Shown in pieces: positions 8,545 to 19,002 of a stretch of 64,000 nt of DNA. The DNA comes from Qipengyuania sphaerica (lineage in GTDB: Bacteria > Pseudomonadota > Alphaproteobacteria > Sphingomonadales > Sphingomonadaceae). The position numbers and the translations under genes are program-made. The stretch covers positions 558,001 to 622,000 of the forward strand of contig NZ_JAIGNR010000001.1 of NCBI RefSeq assembly GCF_019711595.1. Reading direction: 5' to 3'. How positions within the stretch are numbered: position 1 is the first letter of the stretch; the number at the start of each line of letters is the position of its first letter. The notes under the pieces are model-generated. The model did not search any database, was not told the origin of the DNA, and was given only the letters and a program-made list of their open reading frames with translations.

Positions 8545-10011
8545 GTGGCTAGCCAGAGCGAAGTGACAGCGCAGATCACCATAGGCCACGAACGCTCGGG
8601 CAAACCGGTCGAGTTCGATATCGAGGAACTCCTCGCGACCCGCCTGCTCGTCCAGGGCAATTCGGGCAGCGGCAAGTCGCACCTGCTGCGCCGCCTGCTC
8701 GAAGAGAGCGCCGGGATGGTCCAGCAGGTGGTAATCGATCCAGAAGGCGATTTTCCCTCGCTCGCCGAAGAGTTTGGCCATGTGGTGATCGATGGATCGG
8801 CCTATTCGCCGGGCGAGATCGAGGCGCTGGCCCGCCGTATCCGCGAACACCGCGCCAGCGTAGTGCTCGACCTCGACGGGCTGGAGGTCGAACAGCAGAT
8901 CCGCTGCGCCGCGCAGTTCCTCACCGCGCTGTTCGATGCCCCACGCGAGCACTGGTATCCGGCGCTGGTGGTGGTCGACGAGGCGCAGATGTTCGCGCCT
9001 GCCGCAGCGGGAGAGATGGCCGAGGATACGCGCCGCATGACATTGTCGGCGATGACAAACCTCATGTGCCGCGGCCGCAAGCGCGGCCTTGCAGGCATCG
9101 TCGCCACGCAGCGGCTGGCGAAACTTGCCAAAAACGTCGCGGCAGAGGCCTCGAACTTCCTGATGGGCCGCACCTTCCTCGATATCGACATGGTGCGCGC
9201 GGCGGACCTTCTCGGCATGGAGCGGCGGCAGGCGGAGCGCATCCGCGAGCTGGAGCGCGGGCATTTCCTCGCGCTGGGCCCGGCGATCACGCGTCTGCCG
9301 GTCGCCTGCAAAATCGGTCCGGTGAAGACCGGCAACCAGGCGCGCAGCGAGGGGCTTATGGCGCTGCCTGATACCGCGCCTGCGGACATGGCCGATCTCC
9401 TTACCCGCGACCTCGCCGCCGACGTCGCCAAGGCACCCCCGCCACCTGCTCCGCCGCCCGCGCCGCGCGTTGACGAGCTTGAGGACAGCATTGCCCATGC
9501 CGAGGAGCGGCAGGCCGAAGCGCCCGGCCAGGGCCTCGACACATCGCATGTCGCCAGACGCATCGAGGAGATCATCGGCGAACTGGCGAGCGAGGAGGGC
9601 ATCGCCTTCCAGTCTGCCAGCGCGCAGTACCAGACTTTCCTCACCCGCTGCCGCCGCGAGAGGCTGATCGGCCCCATGCCCGACATGCATGCCTTCCGCC
9701 GCCGCTTCGCGACTGCAGGCGCGGGGCTGGATGCGCTGGGTGAGGACATGCAGGCGCGGATCATGCAGCTTGCAGGCACGGTCGAGGAAGACCTTCTCGG
9801 GCCCTTCCTCGTGATTGCCAAGGCCGCCCATGCGGGCGAGACCGAGGTCGACGAGCATGAGCTGGCCCGCGCCTATGGCACCAGTTCACCGGGGCGCATC
9901 CGCCGCCTGCTCGACCACCTCGAGAAGCAGGGCCTGATCGTAGTGCGCGAGGATTTCGGCGGCGCACGTACGGTCATGGTCCCCGGCCTCGAAGATGCGG
10001 GTGTAAACTGA
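8545..10011 (+). CDS. HerA-like ATPase (DUF87-type P-loop ATP-binding protein)
   Basis: This 488-residue cytoplasmic protein has Walker A GNSGSGKS (residues 38-45) and Walker B LVVVDEAQ (about 140-147). The segment TNLMCRGRKRGLAGIVATQR follows, as in HerA/FtsK-superfamily ATPases of the DUF87 group. A Pro-rich linker near residue 300 (APPPPAPPPAP) leads to a helical C-terminal region that ends in a winged-helix-like segment (SPGRIRRLLDHLEKQGLIVV). It is likely a DNA-translocating or DNA-associated motor. No NurA nuclease partner is adjacent, so the pathway is unknown. The GTG start at 8545 is backed by AAAGGA five bases upstream. It is divergent from the acylase gene. Confidence 0.85.
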   Translation: MASQSEVTAQITIGHERSGKPVEFDIEELLATRLLVQGNSGSGKSHLLRRLLEESAGMVQQVVIDPEGDFPSLAEEFGHVVIDGSAYSPGEIEALARRIREHRASVVLDLDGLEVEQQIRCAAQFLTALFDAPREHWYPALVVVDEAQMFAPAAAGEMAEDTRRMTLSAMTNLMCRGRKRGLAGIVATQRLAKLAKNVAAEASNFLMGRTFLDIDMVRAADLLGMERRQAERIRELERGHFLALGPAITRLPVACKIGPVKTGNQARSEGLMALPDTAPADMADLLTRDLAADVAKAPPPPAPPPAPRVDELEDSIAHAEERQAEAPGQGLDTSHVARRIEEIIGELASEEGIAFQSASAQYQTFLTRCRRERLIGPMPDMHAFRRRFATAGAGLDALGEDMQARIMQLAGTVEEDLLGPFLVIAKAAHAGETEVDEHELARAYGTSSPGRIRRLLDHLEKQGLIVVREDFGGARTVMVPGLEDAGVN

Positions 10012-10129
10012 CTCCCTTCGTCGAGTGACATCGACGGGTTGCCGAACCATCGCCTTGCCAGACTTGCCTGGCATGACCAGCCCGTGCAGCAGCCTGTTTG
10101 CAATACACATTGATCAAAGGGTCTGCATC

Positions 10130-11692
10130 ATGAAGCGCACTTCGCTTGCCGCCATTTCCCTCGCTGTCGCTCCCGTGGCACTCATTCCGTCCGTGATCCA
10201 CGCACAGGATGTCTCCGGCTCGGGCATCGTCCCGGCTACCATCGCAAACAGCGCGGAGCGTCCGATGAAGTTTGCCACGCAGGTGCCTGGCGGTGCCGCA
10301 CTGGCCGTGGTGATGACCGATGCGAACCTGCCCGCAATCGAAGGCTTGCCTGCCGACGCGGCCGCACGGGTCGCGGCGGCGGAATTTACTGGCAGCGATG
10401 ATACGATGCTCGAACTTCCCGCTGCTCCGGGCGCTCCCCGCATCGTGTTGTTCGGCGTAGCCAAGGAAGATGGCGGGTCACCCGACTGGCGCGTGGTCGG
10501 CGGCCGGATTGCGCAGGAACTGGCCAACGAAGATGCGGCTGTTGCCGTTGTGGGCCTTCCGGGCAGCGACGCGCTGGCGCTTGCTGCGCTGGGCGCAACC
10601 CTCGGACAGTATCGCTTCGACCGTTACAAGACCGATCGCGAGGATGCGCCCTCGCAGGCGATCACCTTCGTCGGAGCTGAAGAGAAGGCTGCAAGGATGG
10701 CGTGGGAAACTCGCCAGTCCGCTCTCGCGACCGGCGTTCGCTTCGCCCGGGACCTCGTCAACGAGCCAGCCAGCGTCATCTATCCCGAAAGCTTCGTCGC
10801 CCGCGCGCGAGAGCTTTTCAGGGACGTGCCGGACGTGTCCATCCGCGTGCTCGACCAGGCTGACATGCGGCGTCTCAACATGGGCGCGATCGCCGGGGTC
10901 GGGCAGGGCAGCAAGCGTCCGCCGCGCCTGATGATGATTACCTATCGCGGCGCATCGGGCGCACCGATCGCGCTCGCGGGCAAGGGCATCACTTTCGATA
11001 CCGGCGGCATCTCGATCAAACCGAGCAGCGGCATGGGTGCGATGAAGCGCGACATGTCGGGCGCGGCAGCCGTGACCGGTGCCATCTACAGCCTCGCCAA
11101 GTCCCGCGCTCCGGTGCACGTAGTGGCAGTGGCCGCTCTGGCGGAGAACATGCCGGGCGATAATGCCCAGCGCCCGGGCGATGTGGTGAGGACCATGTCG
11201 GGCAAGACCATCGAAATCGTCAGTACCGACGCCGAAGGTCGCCTGGTCTTGTCCGATGCCATCGAGTATGTGGTGAGCGAAGCGAAGCCCTACGCGCTGG
11301 TCGATATCGCCACGCTGACCGGCTCGGTCGGACGCGCGCTTGGCCCCGAATATGCGGGTGTATTCGCACGAGAGGATGCCTATGCGGAGGCCGCGATTGC
11401 CGCGGGCGAGCGAAGCACCGAGGAGCTGTGGCAGCTCCCTATGCACGAAACCTACCGCAAGGCCGTGCGCGATTCGGAGATGGCCGATGTCGTCAATTCG
11501 GGCGTGTCGCCCGGCGCGAGCTCGGGCGCGCATTTCATCGAATATTTCGTGCCCGAGGACCTGCCGTGGTTGCATATCGACATGGCCGGAGTCGACGATC
11601 CCAAGGTGACCACTCCGCTGGTGCCCAAGGGTTCGAGCGGTTTCGGTGTGATGCTGCTAGACGAACTGGCGCGCAGCTGGCGGCCCGAATAG
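10130..11692 (+). CDS. M17 leucyl aminopeptidase family protein, exported
   Basis: The protein is 520 residues from the ATG at 10130, chosen because it gives a clean signal peptide (MKRTSLAAISLAVAPVALIPSVIHAQ). The catalytic domain has the M17 metal and catalytic motifs GKGITFDTGG (Lys285, Asp290), a conserved MKRDMSGA (Asp308) and STDAEGRLVL (Asp367, Glu369, Arg371). These match PepA-type two-metal aminopeptidases, where NTDAEGRL is the norm; here Ser replaces the first Asn. PepA proteins are usually cytoplasmic, so the signal peptide marks this as a periplasmic or secreted paralogue for peptide scavenging. It is monocistronic, with no obvious terminator. Confidence 0.9.
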   Translation: MKRTSLAAISLAVAPVALIPSVIHAQDVSGSGIVPATIANSAERPMKFATQVPGGAALAVVMTDANLPAIEGLPADAAARVAAAEFTGSDDTMLELPAAPGAPRIVLFGVAKEDGGSPDWRVVGGRIAQELANEDAAVAVVGLPGSDALALAALGATLGQYRFDRYKTDREDAPSQAITFVGAEEKAARMAWETRQSALATGVRFARDLVNEPASVIYPESFVARARELFRDVPDVSIRVLDQADMRRLNMGAIAGVGQGSKRPPRLMMITYRGASGAPIALAGKGITFDTGGISIKPSSGMGAMKRDMSGAAAVTGAIYSLAKSRAPVHVVAVAALAENMPGDNAQRPGDVVRTMSGKTIEIVSTDAEGRLVLSDAIEYVVSEAKPYALVDIATLTGSVGRALGPEYAGVFAREDAYAEAAIAAGERSTEELWQLPMHETYRKAVRDSEMADVVNSGVSPGASSGAHFIEYFVPEDLPWLHIDMAGVDDPKVTTPLVPKGSSGFGVMLLDELARSWRPE

Positions 11693-11802
11693 CGGGAAAT
11701 TCTTGCCCCTTCGTGGATTGAACTGGAGCGTGCCCCTTGCGGTGCGCGCCGCAGAGCCTACCTATGCGAGTAACACACCTGATTATTTGCAGGTGGGGAG
11801 GA

Positions 11803-11830
11803 CTTGTGTGGCCAAAGTGCAACACTATAT
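11803..11830 (+). promoter_or_regulatory. Candidate heat-shock (sigma-32) promoter of clpB
   Basis: CTTGTG (11803-11808), 16 nt, then CTATAT (11825-11830) fits the alphaproteobacterial RpoH pattern of CTTG followed by CYTATNT. It ends 39 nt before the clpB ATG. A 6-bp inverted repeat, CACCTG/CAGGTG (11776-11795), lies just upstream. clpB is a classic heat-shock gene, which raises the prior. Single-site matches of this kind are weak evidence. Confidence 0.4.
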
Positions 11831-11869
11831 CGATGCGGTATCACCAATCCCGAGGGGGCAATTCCACCG

Positions 11870-14446
<2,577 letters not shown>

Positions 14447-14508
14447 GAACGACACCAGAGTCCGCGCACAAGGTAGATCGGGCGCATAAAAATCAGCGGT
14501 CCACGAAA

Positions 14509-14536
14509 AAGGGGCCCCGGTTTCCCGGGGCCCCTT
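14509..14536. terminator. Bidirectional rho-independent terminator
   Basis: A 12-bp perfect stem (arms 14509-14520 and 14525-14536, loop TTTC) is flanked by A-rich sequence on the left and TTCTTTTT-like sequence on the right, so both strands have a U-rich tail. It sits between the converging clpB and TonB-receptor genes and should end both transcripts. Confidence 0.85.
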
Positions 14537-14557
14537 CTTTTTGTCCGAAGCCGAAGC

Positions 14558-17500
14558 TTAGAACTGGAAGGTGGTGTTCACGAACCACTGGCGACCGATG
14601 AAGTCGTAGTTCGAATCCACCGGAACGTTGCTGCGGCCGACCGTGCTGTACAGAACACCGAAGTTACCGAACGAGGTAATACGCGGAGGCTGCTTGTCGG
14701 TCAGGTTGCGGACACCCATGTTCAGGATGAAGTCGTCGAACTTGAACCGCACCGACGCGTCGTGCGTAAAGTAATCGTCGATGTCCAACAGGTAGTTATC
14801 ACGGACGATCTGGTCACAGCCTTCGAAGAAAGGCTGGCCGGTCTCGCTGTCGGTGCAGACGAACTCGTCCGAGCTGTCCACGTCGCCGACCCAGGTCAGG
14901 CCATAGCGAAGTTCGACATTGCTCCAACCCAGGGTCGCATCGAAGACACCGACCCACTCGGGCGCGCCGATCGAGTCGTTGAAGTCGACTTCGAAGTCGG
15001 TCGGAAGGCTTGCCGTGGTCTGCTCGAGATACTTGGTGACATTCGCGTTGAGGCGAAGGTTCACGTCACCAAGATCGACCGAATAGCGCAGGTTGCCTTC
15101 GATGCCCTCGACACCGAACCGCGAGAGGTTCTGGTAGCCGGTGACAACTGTAAGGGCATTGGCAGCATCGCGCGAAACGTTACGGCACAGGCCCTGGCCC
15201 GGCTGGAAGCCGCCGACCTGGTCGTAGCACAGGCTGAGCACGGTGCCGGCGGTCACGAGGTTCACACCGTTTTCGATGTTCGTGTCGAAGTAATCGACTG
15301 CAATCGAAAGATCGCCAAGCGAGGACGGTAGCGGCGGCTGGAGAACCACGCCGACGCTCAGGTTGTCCGAGGTTTCAGCAGCAAGGCCCGAAGCGGCCCC
15401 GCCCAAACGGTTCACCCGAACAGGCGAGTTCTGAATAAACCCATTGAGGCCTTCGGTGGTGCAGTTCGTCAACGCCGCACCAGTCGGAGGGCTGGTCAGG
15501 AAGTCGCACGGGTCGGTGCTCTGAGCGAGGAAGCCCGAGCTAGCGCCGAGGAACTGCTCGTACAGCGCCGGTGCACGGTACGAGGTACCGTAGCTGGCAC
15601 GGAAGCCGATGAATTCGGCCGGCTGGTATTCGCCCGCAACCTTGTAGGTCCAGTCGCCACCATAGGATTCATAGTCGGTGTAACGAGCCGATGCGTTGAC
15701 GTTCAGCGCATAGGCAAACGGTACGTCCGAAAGGAGCGGCAGGAAGATTTCGCCGAAAGCTTCCCAGACGCTGTCCGAGCCCACGGTCGGCGAAGCAGAA
15801 CCGGAATTGACGCGAAGCGGACCAGGCTGGTCGTTGATCGAGTTCGTACGGTATTCTGCACCAAGGCCGAGCTGAATGTCGCCGCCCGGAAGTTCGAACA
15901 GCGGACCGTCGACGAACGCCGAAAGGATCGTTTCGCGATACTTCGTAACGCTCGTGTCGGGCTGGTAGACGTAGTTCAGGAAGTCCTGCGGAAGGTTGCC
16001 TGCCACGACTTCGGGCGAGAAGGCCGGAGCCGGGACGCAGTTCGGGTCAGCCGTCTCGGCACAAACGAAACCGCCGAAGCCATCCGATACGACATTGACC
16101 GAACGGGCGAGGTTGGGTTCGACTTCGACCAGCTGGTTGACTTCACCGTCGCTGAACGACTTGCTCGCGTAGAGGTCGTAACGCCATCCGTCGAAGAAGA
16201 AGTCACCGCGAAGGCCGCCTGCGAAGCGCGAGAAGTCGACTTCCTGCGTGTTCGTGAAGAGGCCTGCACCGATGAAGGTACGTACGGCGATCGGCTGGAA
16301 GCCGGTCGTGGTGTCGCCAGCGGCAAGGAAGACCCCATCGCGCAGTTCTGCGGGAAGCAGCTCGCTGCCGACGAGATAGTCGATGAGCAACTGACGCGTG
16401 AAGGTGTTGCTCGACTTACGCTGGGTAAGCAGCGTTTCCGAATAGATTTCGGCGTTGCCGAGAATGTCAAGTTCGTAACCGAGCTCGAGATAGCCGGTGA
16501 TGGTCTCGGCTGGGGTGAGCAAGGTGGTCTGCAGGTAACGAGGATCGTAAAGATCGCGATTGTCAAGGCCCACACCAAGGAAGCCGGCTGGCGTGAAGCC
16601 ACCTTCACCATCTGGCAAGCTGGGCGTTCCGGGAGCGGGCACGAAGCGGTTGAATCCGGTGTTGCCGCCAATGAAGGGGACGACTTCCCCAGTGACCCTA
16701 TCGATGCCCGATTGCCTGGGAAGGCCGACGGTGTTGATCGTCGTACCGCCGTTGCGGATCGTGTAGCACTGGACTCCTTCGGGGCCGTTGCGACCAAAGG
16801 CATCGACCGGGTCGGCCGAACCGAAAGCAGAGCCTTCGCCGGTCAGCTGGCCGTTGATCGGGCAGCTGGTGTAGGAAACGTCGCCTTCCTGGATTTCTTC
16901 GCGATTGAAATATTCAACCGAGCCCAGGAAGCGGAAACGATCCATCTGCTTGCCGAACGAAATAGCCGCGCGCGTCGAGATCCCGGCACCGATTTCGGGC
17001 ACGTTGACCGACGCATCGACGACCAGTCCGTCGAGGTTGGTGTTGGTGATGGCGTTGATAACGCCGCCGATCGCGTCCGAACCGTAAATCGACGATGCGC
17101 CGGCCTTCAGCACTTCGATGCGCTGGAGGATAGCGGTCGGGATCGTGTTCAAGTCGACCGAGCCGACCGAGCCGCCGACACCGGCGGGGGAAAGGCGGTG
17201 GCCGTTCAGAAGCACGAGTGTACGGCCCGGCCCGAGATTGCGAAGGCCGATCGTGTTGATGCCCGTACCACCATCGGTGATGAAGCCTGCGCGGAAGTTG
17301 CCGTCGATCGACGAACCGGCAGCAACTGCCTGGCTCTGCAGCGCGTCGGTGGCATTGGCGAAGCCTGCCTGCGTCACTTCTTCTGCAGTGATGACGGTGA
17401 TCGGCTCGATCGCAGAAAATTCGTCGCGACGGATGCGCGAACCGGTGACGACAATCGCGTTATCGCCGCCTTCTGCGTTTACCAGGCCTTCTTCTGCAAC

Positions 17501-17653
17501 CTGCTCTTCGATTTCCTCGACTGCCGGCGAATCGACATCGTCATCGGAATCCTGCGAATAAGCTGCGGTCGAAAATGCCAGGGCGGCAAGGCCGGCACTG
17601 GCGTAAAGCGCTGTCCGTCCACCGACGGAAACTAGCGTATTTCTCATGTTCAT
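14558..17653 (-). CDS. TonB-dependent outer-membrane receptor (TBDR1)
   Basis: This 1031-residue protein has a signal peptide (cleavage near AAYSQ, residue 33) and an acidic N-terminal spacer. The plug domain starts IVVTGSRIRRDEF (about residue 68) and includes GRTLVLLNGHRL and the GxxxSIYGSDAIGGVINAIT segment. A long 22-strand-type barrel ends in the terminal Phe (NTTFQF) needed for BAM recognition. It imports a ligand across the outer membrane using TonB energy. The ligand is not identifiable, and no siderophore, vitamin B12 or sugar genes lie next to it. ATG 17653 is preferred over 17647 because AGGGGA is 9 nt upstream. It is a single-gene unit ending at a strong terminator. Confidence 0.95.
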   Translation of the reverse strand: MNMRNTLVSVGGRTALYASAGLAALAFSTAAYSQDSDDDVDSPAVEEIEEQVAEEGLVNAEGGDNAIVVTGSRIRRDEFSAIEPITVITAEEVTQAGFANATDALQSQAVAAGSSIDGNFRAGFITDGGTGINTIGLRNLGPGRTLVLLNGHRLSPAGVGGSVGSVDLNTIPTAILQRIEVLKAGASSIYGSDAIGGVINAITNTNLDGLVVDASVNVPEIGAGISTRAAISFGKQMDRFRFLGSVEYFNREEIQEGDVSYTSCPINGQLTGEGSAFGSADPVDAFGRNGPEGVQCYTIRNGGTTINTVGLPRQSGIDRVTGEVVPFIGGNTGFNRFVPAPGTPSLPDGEGGFTPAGFLGVGLDNRDLYDPRYLQTTLLTPAETITGYLELGYELDILGNAEIYSETLLTQRKSSNTFTRQLLIDYLVGSELLPAELRDGVFLAAGDTTTGFQPIAVRTFIGAGLFTNTQEVDFSRFAGGLRGDFFFDGWRYDLYASKSFSDGEVNQLVEVEPNLARSVNVVSDGFGGFVCAETADPNCVPAPAFSPEVVAGNLPQDFLNYVYQPDTSVTKYRETILSAFVDGPLFELPGGDIQLGLGAEYRTNSINDQPGPLRVNSGSASPTVGSDSVWEAFGEIFLPLLSDVPFAYALNVNASARYTDYESYGGDWTYKVAGEYQPAEFIGFRASYGTSYRAPALYEQFLGASSGFLAQSTDPCDFLTSPPTGAALTNCTTEGLNGFIQNSPVRVNRLGGAASGLAAETSDNLSVGVVLQPPLPSSLGDLSIAVDYFDTNIENGVNLVTAGTVLSLCYDQVGGFQPGQGLCRNVSRDAANALTVVTGYQNLSRFGVEGIEGNLRYSVDLGDVNLRLNANVTKYLEQTTASLPTDFEVDFNDSIGAPEWVGVFDATLGWSNVELRYGLTWVGDVDSSDEFVCTDSETGQPFFEGCDQIVRDNYLLDIDDYFTHDASVRFKFDDFILNMGVRNLTDKQPPRITSFGNFGVLYSTVGRSNVPVDSNYDFIGRQWFVNTTFQF

Positions 17654-17659
17654 TTGGAA

Positions 17660-17691
17660 CAGTCCCCTAAGCTGACCGGCCCAATCCGGTC
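17660..17691 (-). promoter_or_regulatory. TBDR1 leader: CCGG hairpin plus TAGGGGACTG element
   Basis: On the minus strand, a 6-bp hairpin GACCGG/CCGGTC (17691-17686 with 17679-17674, loop 6 nt) lies four bases before TAGGGGACTG (17669-17660), which holds the ribosome-binding site AGGGGA. The TBDR2 gene at 25631 has the same layout (CCGG hairpin, then TAGGGGATTG), so this may be a shared leader design rather than chance. Confidence 0.4.
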
Positions 17692-17910
17692 GAAGCCGTA
17701 TTCAAAGCAACCAAAAGCGGTTTACGCAACCTGCCCCACTGCTAACGCTGAATTAGCTGCGAGGCAGTCACAAAAATATCACACGGGGACATTTCGGTGA
17801 CGACTCTCCTCCGGAAATGTATGTGGCAGAATTGGCGAAGGTTAACTCCGGCCCGCAAACCGGCGGGCGGTTAAGAGGCAGTTTGCGCATCGTTCCTTCG
17901 CGACCATCTG

Positions 17911-18486
17911 TCACCGGATGCGATTCGCCTTGACCCCTCCCTGCTTTCCGATCCTCAGGAAATAGGACGACAGTGCGCCGCTCTTGATCAATAGCGTGTC
18001 GCCTACCTTGGGCTTGAGCAAACGGTTCGGCACGTCGGAAATCCGCCAGACCGCGCCTTCCTGCGTTTCGATCAGATAGCCGCCCGAATGCGAGCCCGAG
18101 ACCGCTGCAATCGTGGTTTCGATTTCGTCGATCTCTTCCTCGTCGGCCGCATCTTCGCTGCCCTTGCGCTTGCCGAAAATGCCAAGGTCGGGAAGCGAGA
18201 ACCCGAACAGCTTGCGCCGCGTCTCGCGCACTTCCTGCCGATCGACAATCCGCAGATCTCCTGCATCGGCCGAGGTGATCAGTGTGGCGGCAGCTTCGTC
18301 GAAACACGCAAGGCGCGCGGTTGGATCGGCGATCGCCTGGCACGCCCTGAGCGTGTCGATATGGGTCGGCGAAGGCTCGGCCCCGTCCTGGGCATGAACC
18401 GGCGCAGCCCAGGCACTCGCCATGAATGCGGAACAAGCCAGCAGTCCGGCCCGTGCGCGGGTTGTGCGAAGTCTTCTCTGATCCAT
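17911..18486 (-). CDS. Exported protein of unknown function
   Basis: The protein is 191 residues from the ATG at 18486, preferred because GAGAGGAGCG lies just upstream and a signal peptide (RAGLLACSAFMASAWAAPVHAQ) begins near it; a longer reading to 18555 has no such support. The mature N-terminus has a Cys pair in LRACQAIADPTARLACFDEA. This resembles the short CxxIxDxxxRLxCFD motif found at the start of several small alphaproteobacterial and pseudomonad periplasmic proteins. The C-terminal half looks like a small beta domain (SGGYLIETQEGAVWRISD, KVGDTLLIKSGALSSYFLRI). Function unknown. Confidence 0.7.
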   Translation of the reverse strand: MDQRRLRTTRARAGLLACSAFMASAWAAPVHAQDGAEPSPTHIDTLRACQAIADPTARLACFDEAAATLITSADAGDLRIVDRQEVRETRRKLFGFSLPDLGIFGKRKGSEDAADEEEIDEIETTIAAVSGSHSGGYLIETQEGAVWRISDVPNRLLKPKVGDTLLIKSGALSSYFLRIGKQGGVKANRIR

Positions 18487-18645
18487 TTCAAACGCTCCTC
18501 TCGTCGATGCGGAGCATAGGTCCACCGTTCCCGCGCGCCAATGCCATTTTTCCATGAGGGAATTCTAATGAAAGAGATTTCCGGATGAATATTGTATTTT
18601 CGTGGTCTTTCAAGTTAGGCTCGCATCAATAACGGGAGATTCCGA

Positions 18646-18951
18646 ATGATGACGACCAAAATCCGCGTTCTGGGTACAGTAATGGCGGCAGCGATATTGC
18701 CGTTGGCTGCTCCGGCGCTTGGCCAGGAAGAAGAAGAAAAAGGTCGGGAGATCGTCGTCGAAGGCGAGGGCAAGGGGGACACCATCAGCGACGAACCCGA
18801 TCCGGTCATCTGCAAGACGATCCGCTTGACGGGATCGCGCCTGGGCGAAAAGCGAGTCTGCCGTCGCGAAAGCCAGGTCAAACGCGATCGGGCGGAAATC
18901 GCGCGGGACATCAACCAGAAAACGCAGTCGAAGCCACACTCGGGCAACTGA
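18646..18951 (+). CDS. Small exported protein with paired cysteines
   Basis: This 101-residue protein has a signal peptide (MMTTKIRVLGTVMAAAILPLAAPALGQ), an acidic segment, and a core motif with two cysteines: DPVICKTIRLTGSRLGEKRVCRRES. Similar short exported proteins with C-x(n)-GSRL-x(n)-C occur widely in sphingomonads as hypotheticals (general recollection). The two Cys are probably disulfide-bonded in the periplasm. A ribosome-binding site is weak (GGGAGAT about 8 nt upstream of ATG 18646). Function unknown. Confidence 0.65.
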   Translation: MMTTKIRVLGTVMAAAILPLAAPALGQEEEEKGREIVVEGEGKGDTISDEPDPVICKTIRLTGSRLGEKRVCRRESQVKRDRAEIARDINQKTQSKPHSGN

Positions 18952-19002
18952 CCTCGCCTTCTCCCGGTGCGCGACCCGTAATGTCGCCGCTGACAATGTC
19001 GC

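Noticed and set aside
8449..9858. A 469-codon minus-strand frame opposite the HerA-like gene
   Set aside because: It is antisense to a gene with intact Walker A and B motifs, and it has no motif of its own.
11776..11795. CACCTG/CAGGTG inverted repeat upstream of clpB
   Set aside because: Six-base arms with an 8-nt spacer occur often by chance in sequence of this length; it is mentioned only with the promoter.
17835..17875. Hairpin with arms GCCCGC/GCGGGC after the minus-strand gene ending at 17911
   Set aside because: It has a 6-bp stem but no T-run on either strand, so it is not called a terminator.
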